Under the pieces are notes generated by a model. That model had not been told where the DNA came from. It did no database searches and saw only the letters and a list, made by a program, of their open reading frames with translations. Below, piece by piece: positions 20,915 to 30,962 of a DNA stretch of 64,000 bases (within the stretch, counting starts at the first letter, position 1; each line of letters starts with the position of its first letter). The DNA comes from Cycas panzhihuaensis (Eukaryota > Cycadophyta). The stretch lies in NCBI GenBank assembly GCA_023213395.1, contig CM041465.1:42787741-42851740 (forward strand). Direction: 5' to 3'. A program made the position numbers and the translations under genes.

Positions 20915-21223
20915 TGTAATAAGCTTGACCTTGTTACCTCCACAATATACAAAATAAGAACAAGATAACCTAAAAATGGATGGAGTGGATGGTGGATGTG
21001 AAGAACACTAAATGAGAACCAAAGGACACTAAAGCGAGCTCAAATAGAATTATATTCATCAACATAAGATTACAATGGTTAGGGTGTTGTATATATAGAA
21101 GGATCACCTCATTATTATATTGTTCTATCACTAAGCTAACCAATCATACATTTTCTCTATTATTAAATACTTATAATTTTAACCTACTTAACCCTTAACC
21201 TTTTAACCTATTAACCCTTAACA
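20915..21223 (-). repeat. 5' LTR of the 19280-21223 element
   Basis: The minus strand starts TGTTAAGGGTTAATAGG at 21223 and ends GCTTATTACA at 20915, giving TG...CA and 309 bp. A minus-strand TATATATAC (about 21100) may be its TATA box. Confidence 0.7.
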
Positions 21224-21226
21224 TGT

Positions 21227-21423
21227 TGTAACAAACCGTTACACCAAAACCTCTAGGTGTTAGTGAAGAGGGCCCCCCACCAAGTAGACCATTACCTTCC
21301 CTTGGTTTGAACAGGCTACGCCCGCCTAGCCCTGCTTTCACTGGCATTTTGTCCCCCACAGGCCCCAACTACGATGATGTTGTGGGCATCGACGACGTTT
21401 GGTGTGTCACTGCGCCGCCCCCA
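21227..21423 (-). repeat. TRIM-b left LTR-like repeat
   Basis: Plus-strand ends are TGTAACAAACCG and GCCGCCCCCA. It is the 3' copy if the element is on the minus strand. Confidence 0.65.
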
Positions 21424-21477
21424 TAAATGGCGTTGCCCCCACGGGATTTGAACTCGAGTCTTGGCTCTAATACCACT

Positions 21478-21675
21478 TGTAACGACTCATTATACCAAAA
21501 CCTTGAGGTGTTAGTGAAGAGGGCCCCCCACCAAGTAGACCATTTCCTTCCCTTGGGTTGAACGGGCTAGCCCTGCCTAGCCTCACTTTCACTGGTGTTC
21601 GTGTGCCACACAGGCCCTGGCTATGATGACGTTTTGCACATTGATGATGTTTGGCGCGTCACCCCACCGCCCCCA
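21478..21675 (-). repeat. TRIM-b right LTR-like repeat
   Basis: Plus-strand ends are TGTAACGACTC and CCGCCCCCA. On the minus strand it is directly followed by the primer-like site at about 21465-21477. Confidence 0.65.
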
Positions 21676-22470
21676 TAAGTCCTTGATGGTGGTGGTAAGT
21701 CCAAGGCATATGCAACTTCACTAATCTTCTTGAGAATTTTGTGAGGCCCATAAAATCGAGATTGTAATTTATGTTGCCCATCCCGTTTGAGAGATGCCTG
21801 CTTGTACATTTGTAACCATAAGTATATTGAATCACCTGGTTAAAATGCTCATTCGCTTTACCCTTTATCTGCCTATTGTTTCATTCGATTTTGTACAAGG
21901 TTCAGATTTTCCTTGAGTAGCTTAAGAATCTGTGTTGTTTGTTGGATGTGGTCCTCGATTGCTTGAACCTTAGGACTAATTATGGCATAATTCTTAAGTG
22001 TGGATGGTTCATAGCCATATAATGCTTGGAATGGAGTCATTCCTGCTAATGCATTATAGGTTGCATCATACCACCATTCTGCTAAAGGAAGCCAATGATG
22101 CCACTGGCCCTGTTTATTTAAAGCATAACGACGAAGGTATCCTTCAAGGCACTTATTAACTACCTTAGTTTGACCATCTGTTTGTGGATGGTAGGATGAG
22201 CTCATTGCTAGTTTGGTACCAAGTAGATGGAAGAGTTTTGTCCAGAAGTTGCTAGTGAACTTGGGGTCCCGATCACTGACTATGCATTTGGGCATGCGAT
22301 GCAACCTGTGTATATCCTTTAAAAGGATCTCAACAATTTGCTTTGCCTTATATATGTCTTGGATGCCACAAAAATGAGCATATTTGGGTAGGCTATCAAC
22401 AACCACAACTATTGCATCTTTTCCTTTTGAGTTAGGCAGACCCACGATGAAGTCCATGGAAATTTCTTCC
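21676..22470 (-). pseudogene. GYP1 integrase, catalytic Glu replaced
   Basis: The open segment 22457-21873 starts MDFIVGLPNSKGKD, with the first catalytic Asp in the MDF motif. The second is in IVSDRDPKFTSNFW. The third position reads DGQTKVVN where gypsy integrases have Glu, so a Lys replaces the catalytic Glu. The core ends with GMTPFQALYGYEPS. After a stop, the C-terminal region (QSRFYGPHKILKKISEVAYALDLP, about 21760-21690 in part) runs into TRIM-b. The reading is confident because all flanking motifs are well preserved. Confidence 0.9.
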
Positions 22471-23798
22471 CATCACTGATTTGGTATGGGAAGGGGTTGT
22501 AGCAAGCCTGGGCACTTGACTGTTTCTGTCTTATGTCGTTGACAAATTTCACATGAGGAAACATATCTCTTTACATCTCCTTTTTGGCCCTTCCAAAAGA
22601 AAGATTGTTTTAAGTGGTGGTATATCCATAGGAACCCCGAGTGACCTGTTATTGGGGAGGTATATGCATCATGTAAAATTTGCTTCTTGAGGCTAGAGTT
22701 AGGGCATATATATATCCGATTCTTGTACTAGAGAATATTTGCAGACCATGCGTAGTGGGTTGAATGCCTTACCCAACTTGAAGATCTTGAATGATTTGCT
22801 TTGTAAAGGGGTCCTAATCCCATTCTTGCTTGGTAATTGCTATCCAAGAGGGATTGACCATGGTGATAGAATATAGTGTAGAGCCTTCTTCCTCATGAAA
22901 TAAAGCATTGGCAACTATATTATCCTTGCCTTTCTTATATTTGATTTCAAAGTCAAAAGCTTGCATTTTGGTGACCCATTTTTGTTATTCCTCAGATGCC
23001 GTCCTTCGAGCTAGGAAATATTTTAAGCTATCATGGTCTGTTTTAATTTGGAAATGTGTTCCTAGTAAATATTATCTCCATTTTCTAACTGTATGGAGGA
23101 TTGCTAATATCTCCTTCTCATAGGTGGATTTGACTTGTTCCTTAGATGTAAGTTGACTTTCAAAGGGCAATGGTTTCTCTTAGGTGTAAGTTGAGGACTT
23201 TCAAAGGGCAATGGTTTCTCTTCTTGCATTAAGATTGCTCCAATGCCTTGCCCTAATGCATTGCATTCAATGGTGAAGGTCTTTGTAAAGTTTGGTGTTG
23301 CGAGGATTGGAGTGGTAGTTAAAGCGACCTTTGGGTATTCCAATGCTTCAAAGGCCTTATCATTCCAATGAAAGGAATCCTTTTTTAACAGGTTGATTAA
23401 AGGGGAAGCAATCCTTGCATAATCTTGAACAAACTTTCGATAATACCCTGTGATTTCTAAGAATCCACGAAGGCCCTTGATGTTTTTGGGTTTAGGCCAG
23501 TTCCTGATAACTGCAATTTTCCTAGGATTCACTTTAACTCCTTCAGAGATAATACGGCCCAAATATTTTTTTTTTCTTTGCCCAAATTGACATTTTGATT
23601 TTTTGGCATAAAGATGGTTATCTACAAGCACCTGTAATGCCTTGTCAATATGTTGAAGATGGTCTTCCCATGTACAACTAAAGATTAGAATGTCATAAAA
23701 AGAGACTAACATGAACTTCCTTAAGTAAGGCTAAAAGAGTTTGTTCATGAGTCCTTGAAAGGTGGATGGGGCATTAGTCAAGCCAAATGGCATGACTA
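22471..23798 (-). pseudogene. GYP1 RT C-terminal part, RNase H and integrase zinc region
   Basis: After COP5 the RT resumes on the minus strand with MPFGLTNAPSTFQGLMNKLF (about 23793). The active-site region near 23695 reads SFYDILIFS, with only one of the two Asp codons recognisable. The thumb region (GRIISEGVKVNPRKI, about 23560; GFLEITGYYRKFVQDYA, about 23460) and RNase H (FTIECNALGQGIGAILMQEE, about 23275) follow. Between 23100 and 22470 the frame is heavily broken; the HHCC region with a Cys-rich remnant lies near 22560-22500. Confidence 0.85.
23794..23798. other. Target-site duplication of COP5, left copy
   Basis: GACTA at 23794-23798 matches GACTA at 26732-26736. Joining the flanks with one copy restores the GYP1 RT motif FLV-MPFGL, which confirms the insertion limits. 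Confidence 0.92.
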
Positions 23799-24303
23799 TG
23801 TGAAAAGAGGCTAGATGGCCTCAACAGTCCCTAGATCTAGAAACTAGGATCACTCTAGTTCTAGTTGCAGAAATACAAACAAGTATAATAAACTCAAGGT
23901 CAAGAGAAAGCAAAAAGACAAAACATGAATGAAGGAGCAAGAGAAAATGATACCCAATATGTGGAGTTGGAATTGGTCCAACCTCCAAAGAATGAATAAA
24001 TTTTGATTAGCAAACTGATAGCATAACAATATAGCTCCAACTCTTGTGTGAGACAATGAGGAGAGGTCTCATTATATAGAGTGAAATGAGAGACCTAAGG
24101 CCTTGGATGTTTGACAAGTGTCAAACATCCAAGATACATGCCTTGCATGTTGGACATGTGTCTTTTTGGGCTCTCATGTGAGCAAAAGTGTGTGAGGGTC
24201 CATTTGACCCTTTAGCGACAACGTTGTGTCACTAGAAAGAATGTGGGTGTGCACTTTATCACTTAAATGATAAGTCACCCCTAAAGTAAAAAGTACTCAT
24301 ATT
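23799..24303 (-). repeat. COP5 LTR, large part
   Basis: The minus-strand LTR body aligns with the COP1 LTR, including GGGGTGACTTATCATTTAAG and GTGATAAAGTGCACACCC near its start and CTTTTCACA at its end. It lacks only the first 40 bp or so, which are at 26692-26731. Confidence 0.88.
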
Positions 24304-26667
24304 ACATGAAAAATAAAACGAAATGTCTTTGCGAAGCGTGCATTATGGGAACTCAGCATCGCTTGCCTTTCCTTAAAGGCAAAGCGTGGCGTGCATCACA
24401 TCCTCTGCAGCTAGTACATTCAGATTTGTGTGGACCTATGTCCACATCATCTTTTGGAGGAGCTTTGTATTATATCTCCTTCATTGATGATTTTTCTCAC
24501 AAAGTTTGGGTTTATTTCATCAAACACAAATCTGAAGCATTTTCCAAGTTCAAAGAATTCAAAATTGAAGTGGAAAATGAGTCTGGCCATTCAATCAAAA
24601 CATTCAGATGATACAATGGAGGTGAATTTACATTAAATGAATTCACCCAATCGTAAGGATAACGACATTCGGAGACAACCGACGATACCTCACACTCCTC
24701 AACAAAATGGAGTCTCCGAATGGATGAATGTAACTTTGGCCAATAAAGCCAAAGCTATGATGCATGCACAAGGACTCACTCGAGCTTCTTGGGTAGAAGC
24801 ATTTCACACGATTGCCTATGTGGCCAATCGCATCCTACTACAATCACCAACATGACACCCGAGGAGGCATGGTCCGGCAAAAAGCCCATCCGTCACCATT
24901 TGAGGACTTTTGGGTGCACCGCTTATATGCACATTCCCGATCAAGAAAGGAAGAAATTAGACAAGCATAGTCTAAAATGCATCTTTGTAGGTTATGCCAT
25001 TCACAAAGAAAGCCTACAAGTTGTATGATCCTATAGGGAAGAAAATGCATCTCTCAAGAGATGTCATCTTTCTTCAAGAAGATCACCGGGAGGTGCAAAC
25101 AAAGATCCATGCAACCTCCCATTGACAAAGGCAAGAAGATTGTTGAGGCCTTCCTTCCCTCTCAATCCTCTACACCATGTTCATCATCCGCACCACCGAC
25201 CGTCTACTTCAATCGAATTTGCTCCACTTGATCCAAGCACATCTTCGTTGACCAACCACTTACACCGGAAGATCTTGAGGTTCAAGTAACTTCAATTCAA
25301 GAGGTGCCCGAATGGTACACGCAAACAATTCGGGGCGGTCACATCATTGAAGGAAAACATCCATCTAAATATCTAAAGAAACCAATTATGCACTTATGGT
25401 CAAGTGCTTTGTGTTGATGAGCCTTCCACTTTTGAGGAGGCTTCTAAAAATGAAAATTGGAAGGCTGCCATGGATGAAGAAATCCATTCTATTGAAAAGA
25501 ATGGTACTTGGAATTTGGTTGAATTGCCTAAACACAAACAGGCAATCAGTTGCAAATGGGTCTATAAGACCAAATTCCATTCTGATGGTTCACTTAAAAA
25601 GCAGAAGGGTCGCCTTATAGCAAAAGGATTTAAACAAAAAGAAGGCATAGACTATGAAGAAACTTTTGCACCAGTGGCGAATATGAACACCATTAAACTC
25701 TTTTTGGCCTTAGCTGCTCAATGCAAATGGCCTGTTTATCAGATGGACGTGAAGAGCGCCTTTCTTAATGGCGATCTTCGGGAGGAGGTGTATTTGGAGC
25801 AACCTCCCGGATACAAAATACAAGGCAAGGAGCATCTTGTATATCGCCTAAAAAGGCGTTATATGGCTTCAAGCAAGCTCCAAGGGCACGGTACTCAAAG
25901 ATCGATGACTACTTCTTGAGACATGGGTTTCATCGATCTACTTCAGATCCTAATCAGATATAAAAAAATGAAAAACAATGTAATTTTTGTTGCCTTGTAT
26001 GTAGATGACTTAGTGATCACTGGTAGTGACACTAAGATGATTCATATTCTCCAAGATGATTTGAAGAGAAGTTTTGAGATGATAGATCTTGGACTTCTCC
26101 ATTATTTTTTAGGCTTTGAGATATGGCAATGTACCAAAGCTATATCTTCGTCTCCCAAGCGAAATATTCTTGGGACATTTTGTAGCAGTTTAGGATGCAC
26201 GATCGCAAAATACTACACCTATGGAGAATGGATCTAAGCTTACTCTCAATGAGGAAGCTGCACCAACAGATCCCACACTTTACCGGCAGTTGATTGGGAG
26301 TCTCATTTATCTCAGCAACACTCGGCCGGATATTTCATTTGCTGTTGGGATTTGCTCACGTTACATGTCTCAACCCAATCGGATACACTGGAATGCAGCC
26401 AAAGTGTCACCCCACCAGGATACATTGCGACAATCAAAGTGTGCTCAAGTTAGCTAAGAATCCAGTCTTTCATGCGTGGACAAAACACATCGAGGTTCAC
26501 CATCACTTCATCAGAGAGTATGTTCAGAATGGTGAGATCAACTTCAAGTACAGACCTACAGAGGAGGAGCATAATGTACATCTTTACCAAGCCTCTTGGT
26601 AGAGATAAGTTTGTAAAATTCAGAGATGGTCTTGGTGTCCGACTTAACATTGTAAACAAGAGTGAAG
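24304..26667 (+). pseudogene. COP5 internal pol fragment, opposite strand to its LTR
   Basis: A plus-strand copia pol fragment opens in the GAG-pre-integrase region (KCLCEACIMGTQHRLPF, about 24318). Integrase follows, with Asp in HSDLCGPMSTSS (about 24420) and Glu replaced near GVSEWMNVT (about 24710, Trp-Met where Glu-Arg is usual). RT starts near 25500 ([18 protein letters not shown]), runs through [18 protein letters not shown], and has the active site LYVDDLVITGSDTKM (about 25995). RNase H (about 26400-26540) carries a deletion between WNAAK and the HPTRIHCDNQS segment. Frameshifts at about 25850 and 26160 break it. Confidence 0.88.
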
Positions 26668-26731
26668 AACCTTATGTTTACATGTTAAGATAATGTACTT
26701 TTATTTTAACATGTAAACATAAGGTTTAACA
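26668..26731. repeat. Inverted repeat at the COP5 right end
   Basis: The 21 bp at 26668-26688 are repeated as an exact reverse complement at 26706-26726, separated by 17 bp. The first arm is the start of the plus-strand internal copy's LTR, the second is the start of the outer minus-strand LTR. The usual G-rich purine tract is missing before the first arm. Confidence 0.9.
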
Positions 26732-26736
26732 GACTA

Positions 26737-27404
26737 AAAATTCATAATGTCCTTCATGTGTACGGAATGCAATTTTATGAACAACCTCTGCCTTGATCCT
26801 AATTTGTTGGTATCCTGACCACAAGTCCAATGATGTGAAGAATGTTGCTCCATGGAGTTCATCGACGATTGGTATAGAAAATTTATCTTTGATGGTTATC
26901 TTATTGAGCTTACAGTTAACTGTCTCCACACCTGCGAAATGAGCCATCCCTTTTTTTTACTAAAATCACTGCGGTAGAAAAGGTACTTTTACTTTCCCTA
27001 ATAGTACCAGCATTAAGGAGTTCTTGAACTAGTTATTCAGTTTCATTTTTTTACTGGTAGGGGGTTCGATATGGTCGAATACAATGAGGATTTCTTCTAG
27101 CTACTAGGTCAAGGCTATGATCTTGGTCATGTACTGGGGGGAGACCTTAAGGAATATCTTGAAAGACCTGGTTGTGGCGGTGAAGCACCAATTTTAAGCC
27201 ATTTGGTATACCATCATCTTGGAGAATGTCCCCTTCTGTTGGAAGTTCTCGACTTTCGGGAGCATAACATTTGGGAATGATTCCTGTACCACCCTTTTTA
27301 ATAAGCCTCTTGATACAGTGTGAGCTGATGATTTGGGTTGGAGGAGGAATGATCCCATTCAATTGATAGTCGATTATTTCAGAAGTAAATCAGATGAAGA
27401 GCTC
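26737..27404 (-). pseudogene. GYP1 RT N-terminal part
   Basis: On the minus strand, the pre-RT segment (27362-27147, ending VLHRHNQVFQDIP) leads into RT with frameshifts. The open piece 26947-26737 has [34 protein letters not shown] and [18 protein letters not shown]5 is inserted immediately after FLV. These are standard gypsy RT motifs up to the palm. Confidence 0.9.
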
Positions 27405-27990
27405 TTACATATTTAGTTGAATAGTCCCTAGTGGATTGAGCCTTTGTACCCCTAGTACAACATTAACTCCTCCAACGGAAATGGCATACATGGAAGTGGA
27501 GAGGTGATAGTCACCCATTTGCAACTTGATGTTGTGGCATTTTCCCCCACAAGAGAGTGTCCCTCCATTAGTCATCATAACCTGAAAATTTTTGACAGGA
27601 TATGGAAAACAATTGAGTTCTTCAGCAAGTTTCCGATTAATGAAATTGTGGGTGCTCCCAAAATCTATGATGACAACCATTTTCCTTTTCTTGATGTATC
27701 GAATAAGTTTGAGTGTTTGTGGGGCCGCGATCCTAGCAAGGGCATGCAGAAATATAGTAGTGGTATCTTCTTCTTCCTCTTCAGGTGGGTCAAAATCATT
27801 ATTTTCTGGCTTTAAGGAGGCTTCCTCTGCTAGTTCATCATCTTGGACATCCTCAGTGATGAATAAGCGTCGTTCAGGACACTTATATTCTTTATTCCAC
27901 TTTTGCTTACAACAAAAACATAACCCCTTCAACCATTTCTCATCCATCTCTTGGGAAGTTATTCGTTGCACACTAGGAACTTGAAATTGT
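27405..27990 (-). pseudogene. GYP1 gag end and protease
   Basis: The minus-strand open segment 27971-27405 begins with a degenerate zinc knuckle, CFCCKQKWNKEYKC, in which the His has become Asn. An acidic stretch follows. The retropepsin active site reads IIDFGSTHNFI (about 27665), with Phe where Ser or Thr normally follows the catalytic Asp. VNVVLGVQRLNPLG near 27445 is the typical second protease motif. The altered residues suggest a non-functional protein even where the frame is open. Confidence 0.88.
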
Positions 27991-28732
27991 GGTCGCTTTT
28001 CTGGGAATGTTCATGGGGGGGGTCAGGATGCCTTCCTTTTTGTTTCAATATGTCGAGCAAAATTGATGTTATCAAGTTTTAAGTGTCACAACTGGTGTCT
28101 GATGTCATTTCGTAACCCACCAATGTACAACTCAAGTAATTTATTCTGACAAAGGCCAATAACCCTTGTGGAGACACGGTATTCTCTTGTATAAGCTGAA
28201 ACAGTGCCCTCTTGTCTGACTTTAACTAACTGGTTAAAGTGGTCATGATTCTAGGTACTATCATATTGAGCTGTAAGGGCCTTTATAAAACCCTCCCATT
28301 GATAACTGAGCCTGCCAATTGTTTTCATAACCCATTGGTACCATTGGTAGGGTTCAGTTTACATGTGTAAAGAGGCAAAAGGGATCTTCTTGTTAGCTAG
28401 AACTTGATGAAGAGAAAAGTATTGTTCCATTTGGGCAATCCAGGTATGCATATTTGTGCCATTGAACTTCTTGATTTCTACCTTGGGAAAGAAGTTGGGA
28501 CGAAAGTGCCTGTCGTCATTATCTTCATTTTCTTTAGTGAAGCGACCCCCACCTATATGAGTAGTATCATCAAATTCAATTTTTTCTTCCTTAAAAGGTT
28601 TCATGGTTGTGAGCTCTAGCATTACTGCTTTAAATTTTTCATTGAAGTTAGTTTGGATTTGTAATATGTCTTCTCAAAGTTGTGACAACATCATTGAGAT
28701 CTTGAGTCCAGTTAGGGTCCACCTTAGGGGCC
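27991..28732 (-). pseudogene. GYP1 gag, broken
   Basis: Gag probably starts near 28732 on the minus strand (MAPKVDPNWTQDLND). The open piece 28622-28359 includes FFPKVEIKKFNGTNMHTWI and QMEQYFSLHQVLANKK, typical of gypsy gag capsid sequences. The rest down to the knuckle is split by stops. This would form the capsid. Confidence 0.8.
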
Positions 28733-29055
28733 ATTTGTTCACAAGACCTAAGTTGAATCCTAGTTGGCAAATGTGAACGAAAGGGGTTTGATGGGGTGTT
28801 TATAGATTGTTATCCCCAATGTTTTACAATGAGGCAATATGGATTTTTTTTTTTTCCCTTCTTTTTGCTTTATTGGTCCACTGACTGACTAACTAATTAT
28901 GTGTGCATGAACTGACGACAAATTAGCTAGACACACTAGATTTAACAAATTGATGATGATTGACTCACTGACTGACTAGGTGCACACAAACTACTAATAG
29001 ATTGACCAGGTACACTAGGTTTGGGATTGTTTAGTTTGTAGGCCCTCTGATATAC
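28733..29055 (-). other. GYP1 leader and degenerate primer site
   Basis: Non-coding sequence between the 5' LTR and gag. Next to the LTR the minus strand reads GTATATCAGAGG (about 29055-29044), a degenerate version of the tRNA-Met primer site. CTGACTGACTAA-type short repeats occur at about 28877-28895 and 28964-28980. A run of about 15 T lies near 28845. Confidence 0.55.
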
Positions 29056-29510
29056 TGATGCCAATCGTAAATAGTATCAACTTACACAGGCTAACGCTCT
29101 ACTCTGCAGTCGTACTACCCCATCTCTAGGGTACGTGGAGAGTAACTTTTTGGGGCTAATCGCTTATCGGTGCACTGCAAATTGCAGATGGCCAATAGGT
29201 TTCCTATGTTTACCTATACTAGGAAGGCCTATCTAGGGGGTCCTCCTATATACCCGCAGCTACGTGGAAGTGCGATTTTGTAGCCAAGTTCTGTTTAAAG
29301 CTTGATTTAGGAGTGTGATCTCCAATCCTTCATGCAATGAATGGTAAAGCCACAATGCGCTTAGCCCAAAACGACAGATCCTCGTGATATTTATAGACTC
29401 TTAGAAGAGGGTCTCTATCTAAATGCAAAGGGAAACTACCTGGTGGTAGTGTTAGGGTAGTTGCCTGATTGCAGTGTTGTCTACCCCCAAAAAGCTATTA
29501 GATTTTAACA
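29056..29510 (-). repeat. GYP1 5' LTR
   Basis: The minus strand starts TGTTAAAATCTAATAGC at 29510 and ends TTGGCATCA near 29056, about 455 bp. It lies directly upstream of the GYP1 leader. No partner copy exists in the window because the GYP1 3' end is missing, so the limits rest only on TG...CA and the adjacent primer-like site. Confidence 0.6.
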
Positions 29511-29897
29511 TGGGAGGCATTCAACATCAACACAATCAACAATATCAATGAGCAAAGATTAAACTGTATTAACTTAGCATAAACAGATTCCATCAGAACA
29601 CTAATGCATCAAAGACTCAACATGAATCACAATGATGACTTGATTACATATGCTACCTCAACCACCTTTATATACAAAGTAGGTGGGAGAACATACAAGA
29701 GATGTGATGCATGTGGGACAAATACCTCTAATCTAGCCAATGACACTTTACCAACTAACTAACCAATGAGCTTCTATCTTTCGACATAATATTATAATAA
29801 TGAATGACCCTTAGACCCTAATACTTAGGACTATGACTATTGACCCTAAGACACACTTTACTTAGACACATATAACATTAAACATTATATTTTAACA
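29511..29897 (-). repeat. Probable LTR of an unidentified element
   Basis: The minus strand begins TGTTAAAATATAATG at 29897 and ends AATGCCTCCCA at 29511 (387 bp). A minus-strand TATATAAAGG lies near 29680, as expected for an LTR promoter. There is no second copy and no target duplication, so this is tentative. Confidence 0.45.
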
Positions 29898-30028
29898 AAA
29901 GTAAAGTAACTAAGCAGAAATTAAAATGAGAATAGATATTGATGGGAATAAAAACTGATGGAAAAGAATTGGCTATTTAATACCTTTGACTCTCCCATAG
30001 GCTATGGATCGACTACTCTGATACCATT
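29898..30028 (-). other. Primer binding site and short interior remnant
   Basis: The minus strand reads AATGGTATCAGAGTAG at about 30028-30013. TGGTATCAGAG matches the tRNA-Met primer site. It belongs to the LTR at 30029-30395. Only about 130 bp of interior remain before unrelated LTR sequence. Confidence 0.7.
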
Positions 30029-30395
30029 TGGTAGGATACCACTCCTTTAATGACATTTGCACGTCAAGACAATGCCTAGATAACTCCAAAGAAAGCAATT
30101 GTATTGCAATACCCTTCAAGGGAGCAACTTCCCAATTACATGTAATAGCAATGCTATTCACGATATTCTACTCCAAGGATTACATAAATATAACCTCCTA
30201 CTTATACATGTGGGATATTACATGAATATATATAGTTCTCAATGTCTACTACACAACCTTCTACTTATGCATGTGGGATATTAAGAAGAGGGAAGAAGTA
30301 GAAGAAATAGAAGATATAAGAGAAGAGAACAGAGAGAAGAAATAGAAGATCTAAGAGAATATAAGAGAAGGTAAGTTAGGGTTGGATCTCTAACA
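30029..30395 (-). repeat. 5' LTR of a minus-strand element, interior lost
   Basis: Plus-strand ends are TGGTAGGATACC and CTCTAACA (367 bp). On the minus strand it is a 5' LTR because the primer site lies at its left. It contains a direct repeat (CTACTTATACATGTGGGATA, about 30200, again about 30258 with one change) and a run of about 90 bases that is nearly all purine (30283-30372, GAAGAA-rich on the plus strand). Confidence 0.7.
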
Positions 30396-30411
30396 CATAT
30401 GGCGAAGGCTT

Positions 30412-30948
30412 TGTTAAACCTTATGTTTACATGTTAAGCAATGTACTTTATAATGTTTTATTATTTGAACTTTATGTAAGGGTGACTTATCACTTAAGTG
30501 ATAAAGTACATATCCACATTCTTTCTAATGACATAACATTGTAACTTGAGGGTCAATGTGACCCTTATGTACTTTTGCTCACAAGAGAGCCCAAATGACA
30601 CTTGTCCTACATGCAAAAGGTGTAGCTTGGATGCTTGACACTTGTCAAACATCAAGCCCCTTAGGTCTCTCCTCCAACTCTATATATTGAGTCCAATTCT
30701 CATGTATTTTATATAGAGAGTGAGTAGTACTGTTATGCTGCCAGTTTGCTAATCAAGCATTCTTTCTTATTTGGAGATTGGAGCAATTCCTTCTCCTCAA
30801 TATTGGTATTCTTATGCTTGCGTTTTATGCTTGCTTATATTGCTTATTTCAATATTTGCTTTCTTAGATACTAATCATCTCATTTATAGGCAAATCGTTC
30901 TCCTTTTCTAGATCCTTGGTTTCATAGGCTTAATGCCCATTTCTAACA
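30412..30948 (+). repeat. COP6 5' LTR
   Basis: It starts TGTTAAACCTTATG and ends CATTTCTAACA, 537 bp. A TATA-like CTATATATTGAG is near 30681. The right end is fixed by the primer site TGGTATAAGAGC, which begins two bases on. Confidence 0.93.
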
Positions 30949-30950
30949 TT

Positions 30951-30962
30951 TGGTATAAGAGC
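30951..30962 (+). other. COP6 primer binding site
   Basis: TGGTATAAGAGC matches the tRNA-Met primer site at 11 of 12 positions (A for C at position 7). Confidence 0.85.

Larger units (their letters stand above)
19280..21223 (-). mobile_element. Probable non-autonomous LTR element, no pol visible
   Basis: A minus-strand LTR (20915-21223) is followed by a primer site (20901-20912). To the left, 19285-19359 repeats the start of that LTR (an AACCTATTAAC-rich segment ending CTAACA on the plus strand), consistent with a partial 3' LTR. The interior of about 1.5 kb shows no gag, protease, integrase or RT motif on either strand. The largest minus-strand frame, 19808-19542, encodes an acidic 88-residue peptide of unknown nature. 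A non-autonomous or badly decayed element is the simplest reading. Confidence 0.55.
21227..21675 (-). mobile_element. TRIM-b: TRIM-like unit with very short interior
   Basis: Two direct repeats of about 197-198 bp (21227-21423 and 21478-21675) flank only 54 bp. Just inside the right repeat the minus strand reads GTGGTATTAGAGCC, close to the tRNA-Met primer site with one change (TGGTATTAGAGC). The repeats share GAAGAGGGCCCCCCACC and TTGTAAC ends but have diverged visibly. A purine tract is not obvious and the flanks show no duplication, so the exact ends are uncertain. It interrupts the 3' end of GYP1. It could also be a decayed tandem LTR pair. Confidence 0.65.
23799..26731 (-). mobile_element. 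COP5: single LTR carrying an inverted piece of its own family
   Basis: The outer limits are TG at 23799 and CA at 26731 with a perfect GACTA duplication. Read on the minus strand, about 40 bp of LTR start (26731-26692) and about 505 bp of LTR remainder (24303-23799) together make one LTR of about 545 bp, like COP1 and COP6. Between them lies a 2.4-kb plus-strand fragment of the same family: integrase, RT, RNase H and the first bases of another LTR. There is no second full LTR. The structure is not a normal element and may reflect autointegration or an inversion. Confidence 0.85.
21676..29510 (-). mobile_element. GYP1: Ty3/gypsy element interrupted by COP5
   Basis: GYP1 is a minus-strand gypsy element in the order 5' LTR (29056-29510), gag, protease, RT, RNase H, integrase. 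That RT-RH-IN order separates it from copia. COP5 is inserted in RT. The 3' end is lost: coding sequence stops at the TRIM-b boundary (about 21676), just after the ALDLPPPSR segment near the integrase C-terminus, and no 3' LTR is found. Numerous stops and frameshifts and a lost catalytic residue make it inactive. Confidence 0.88.
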
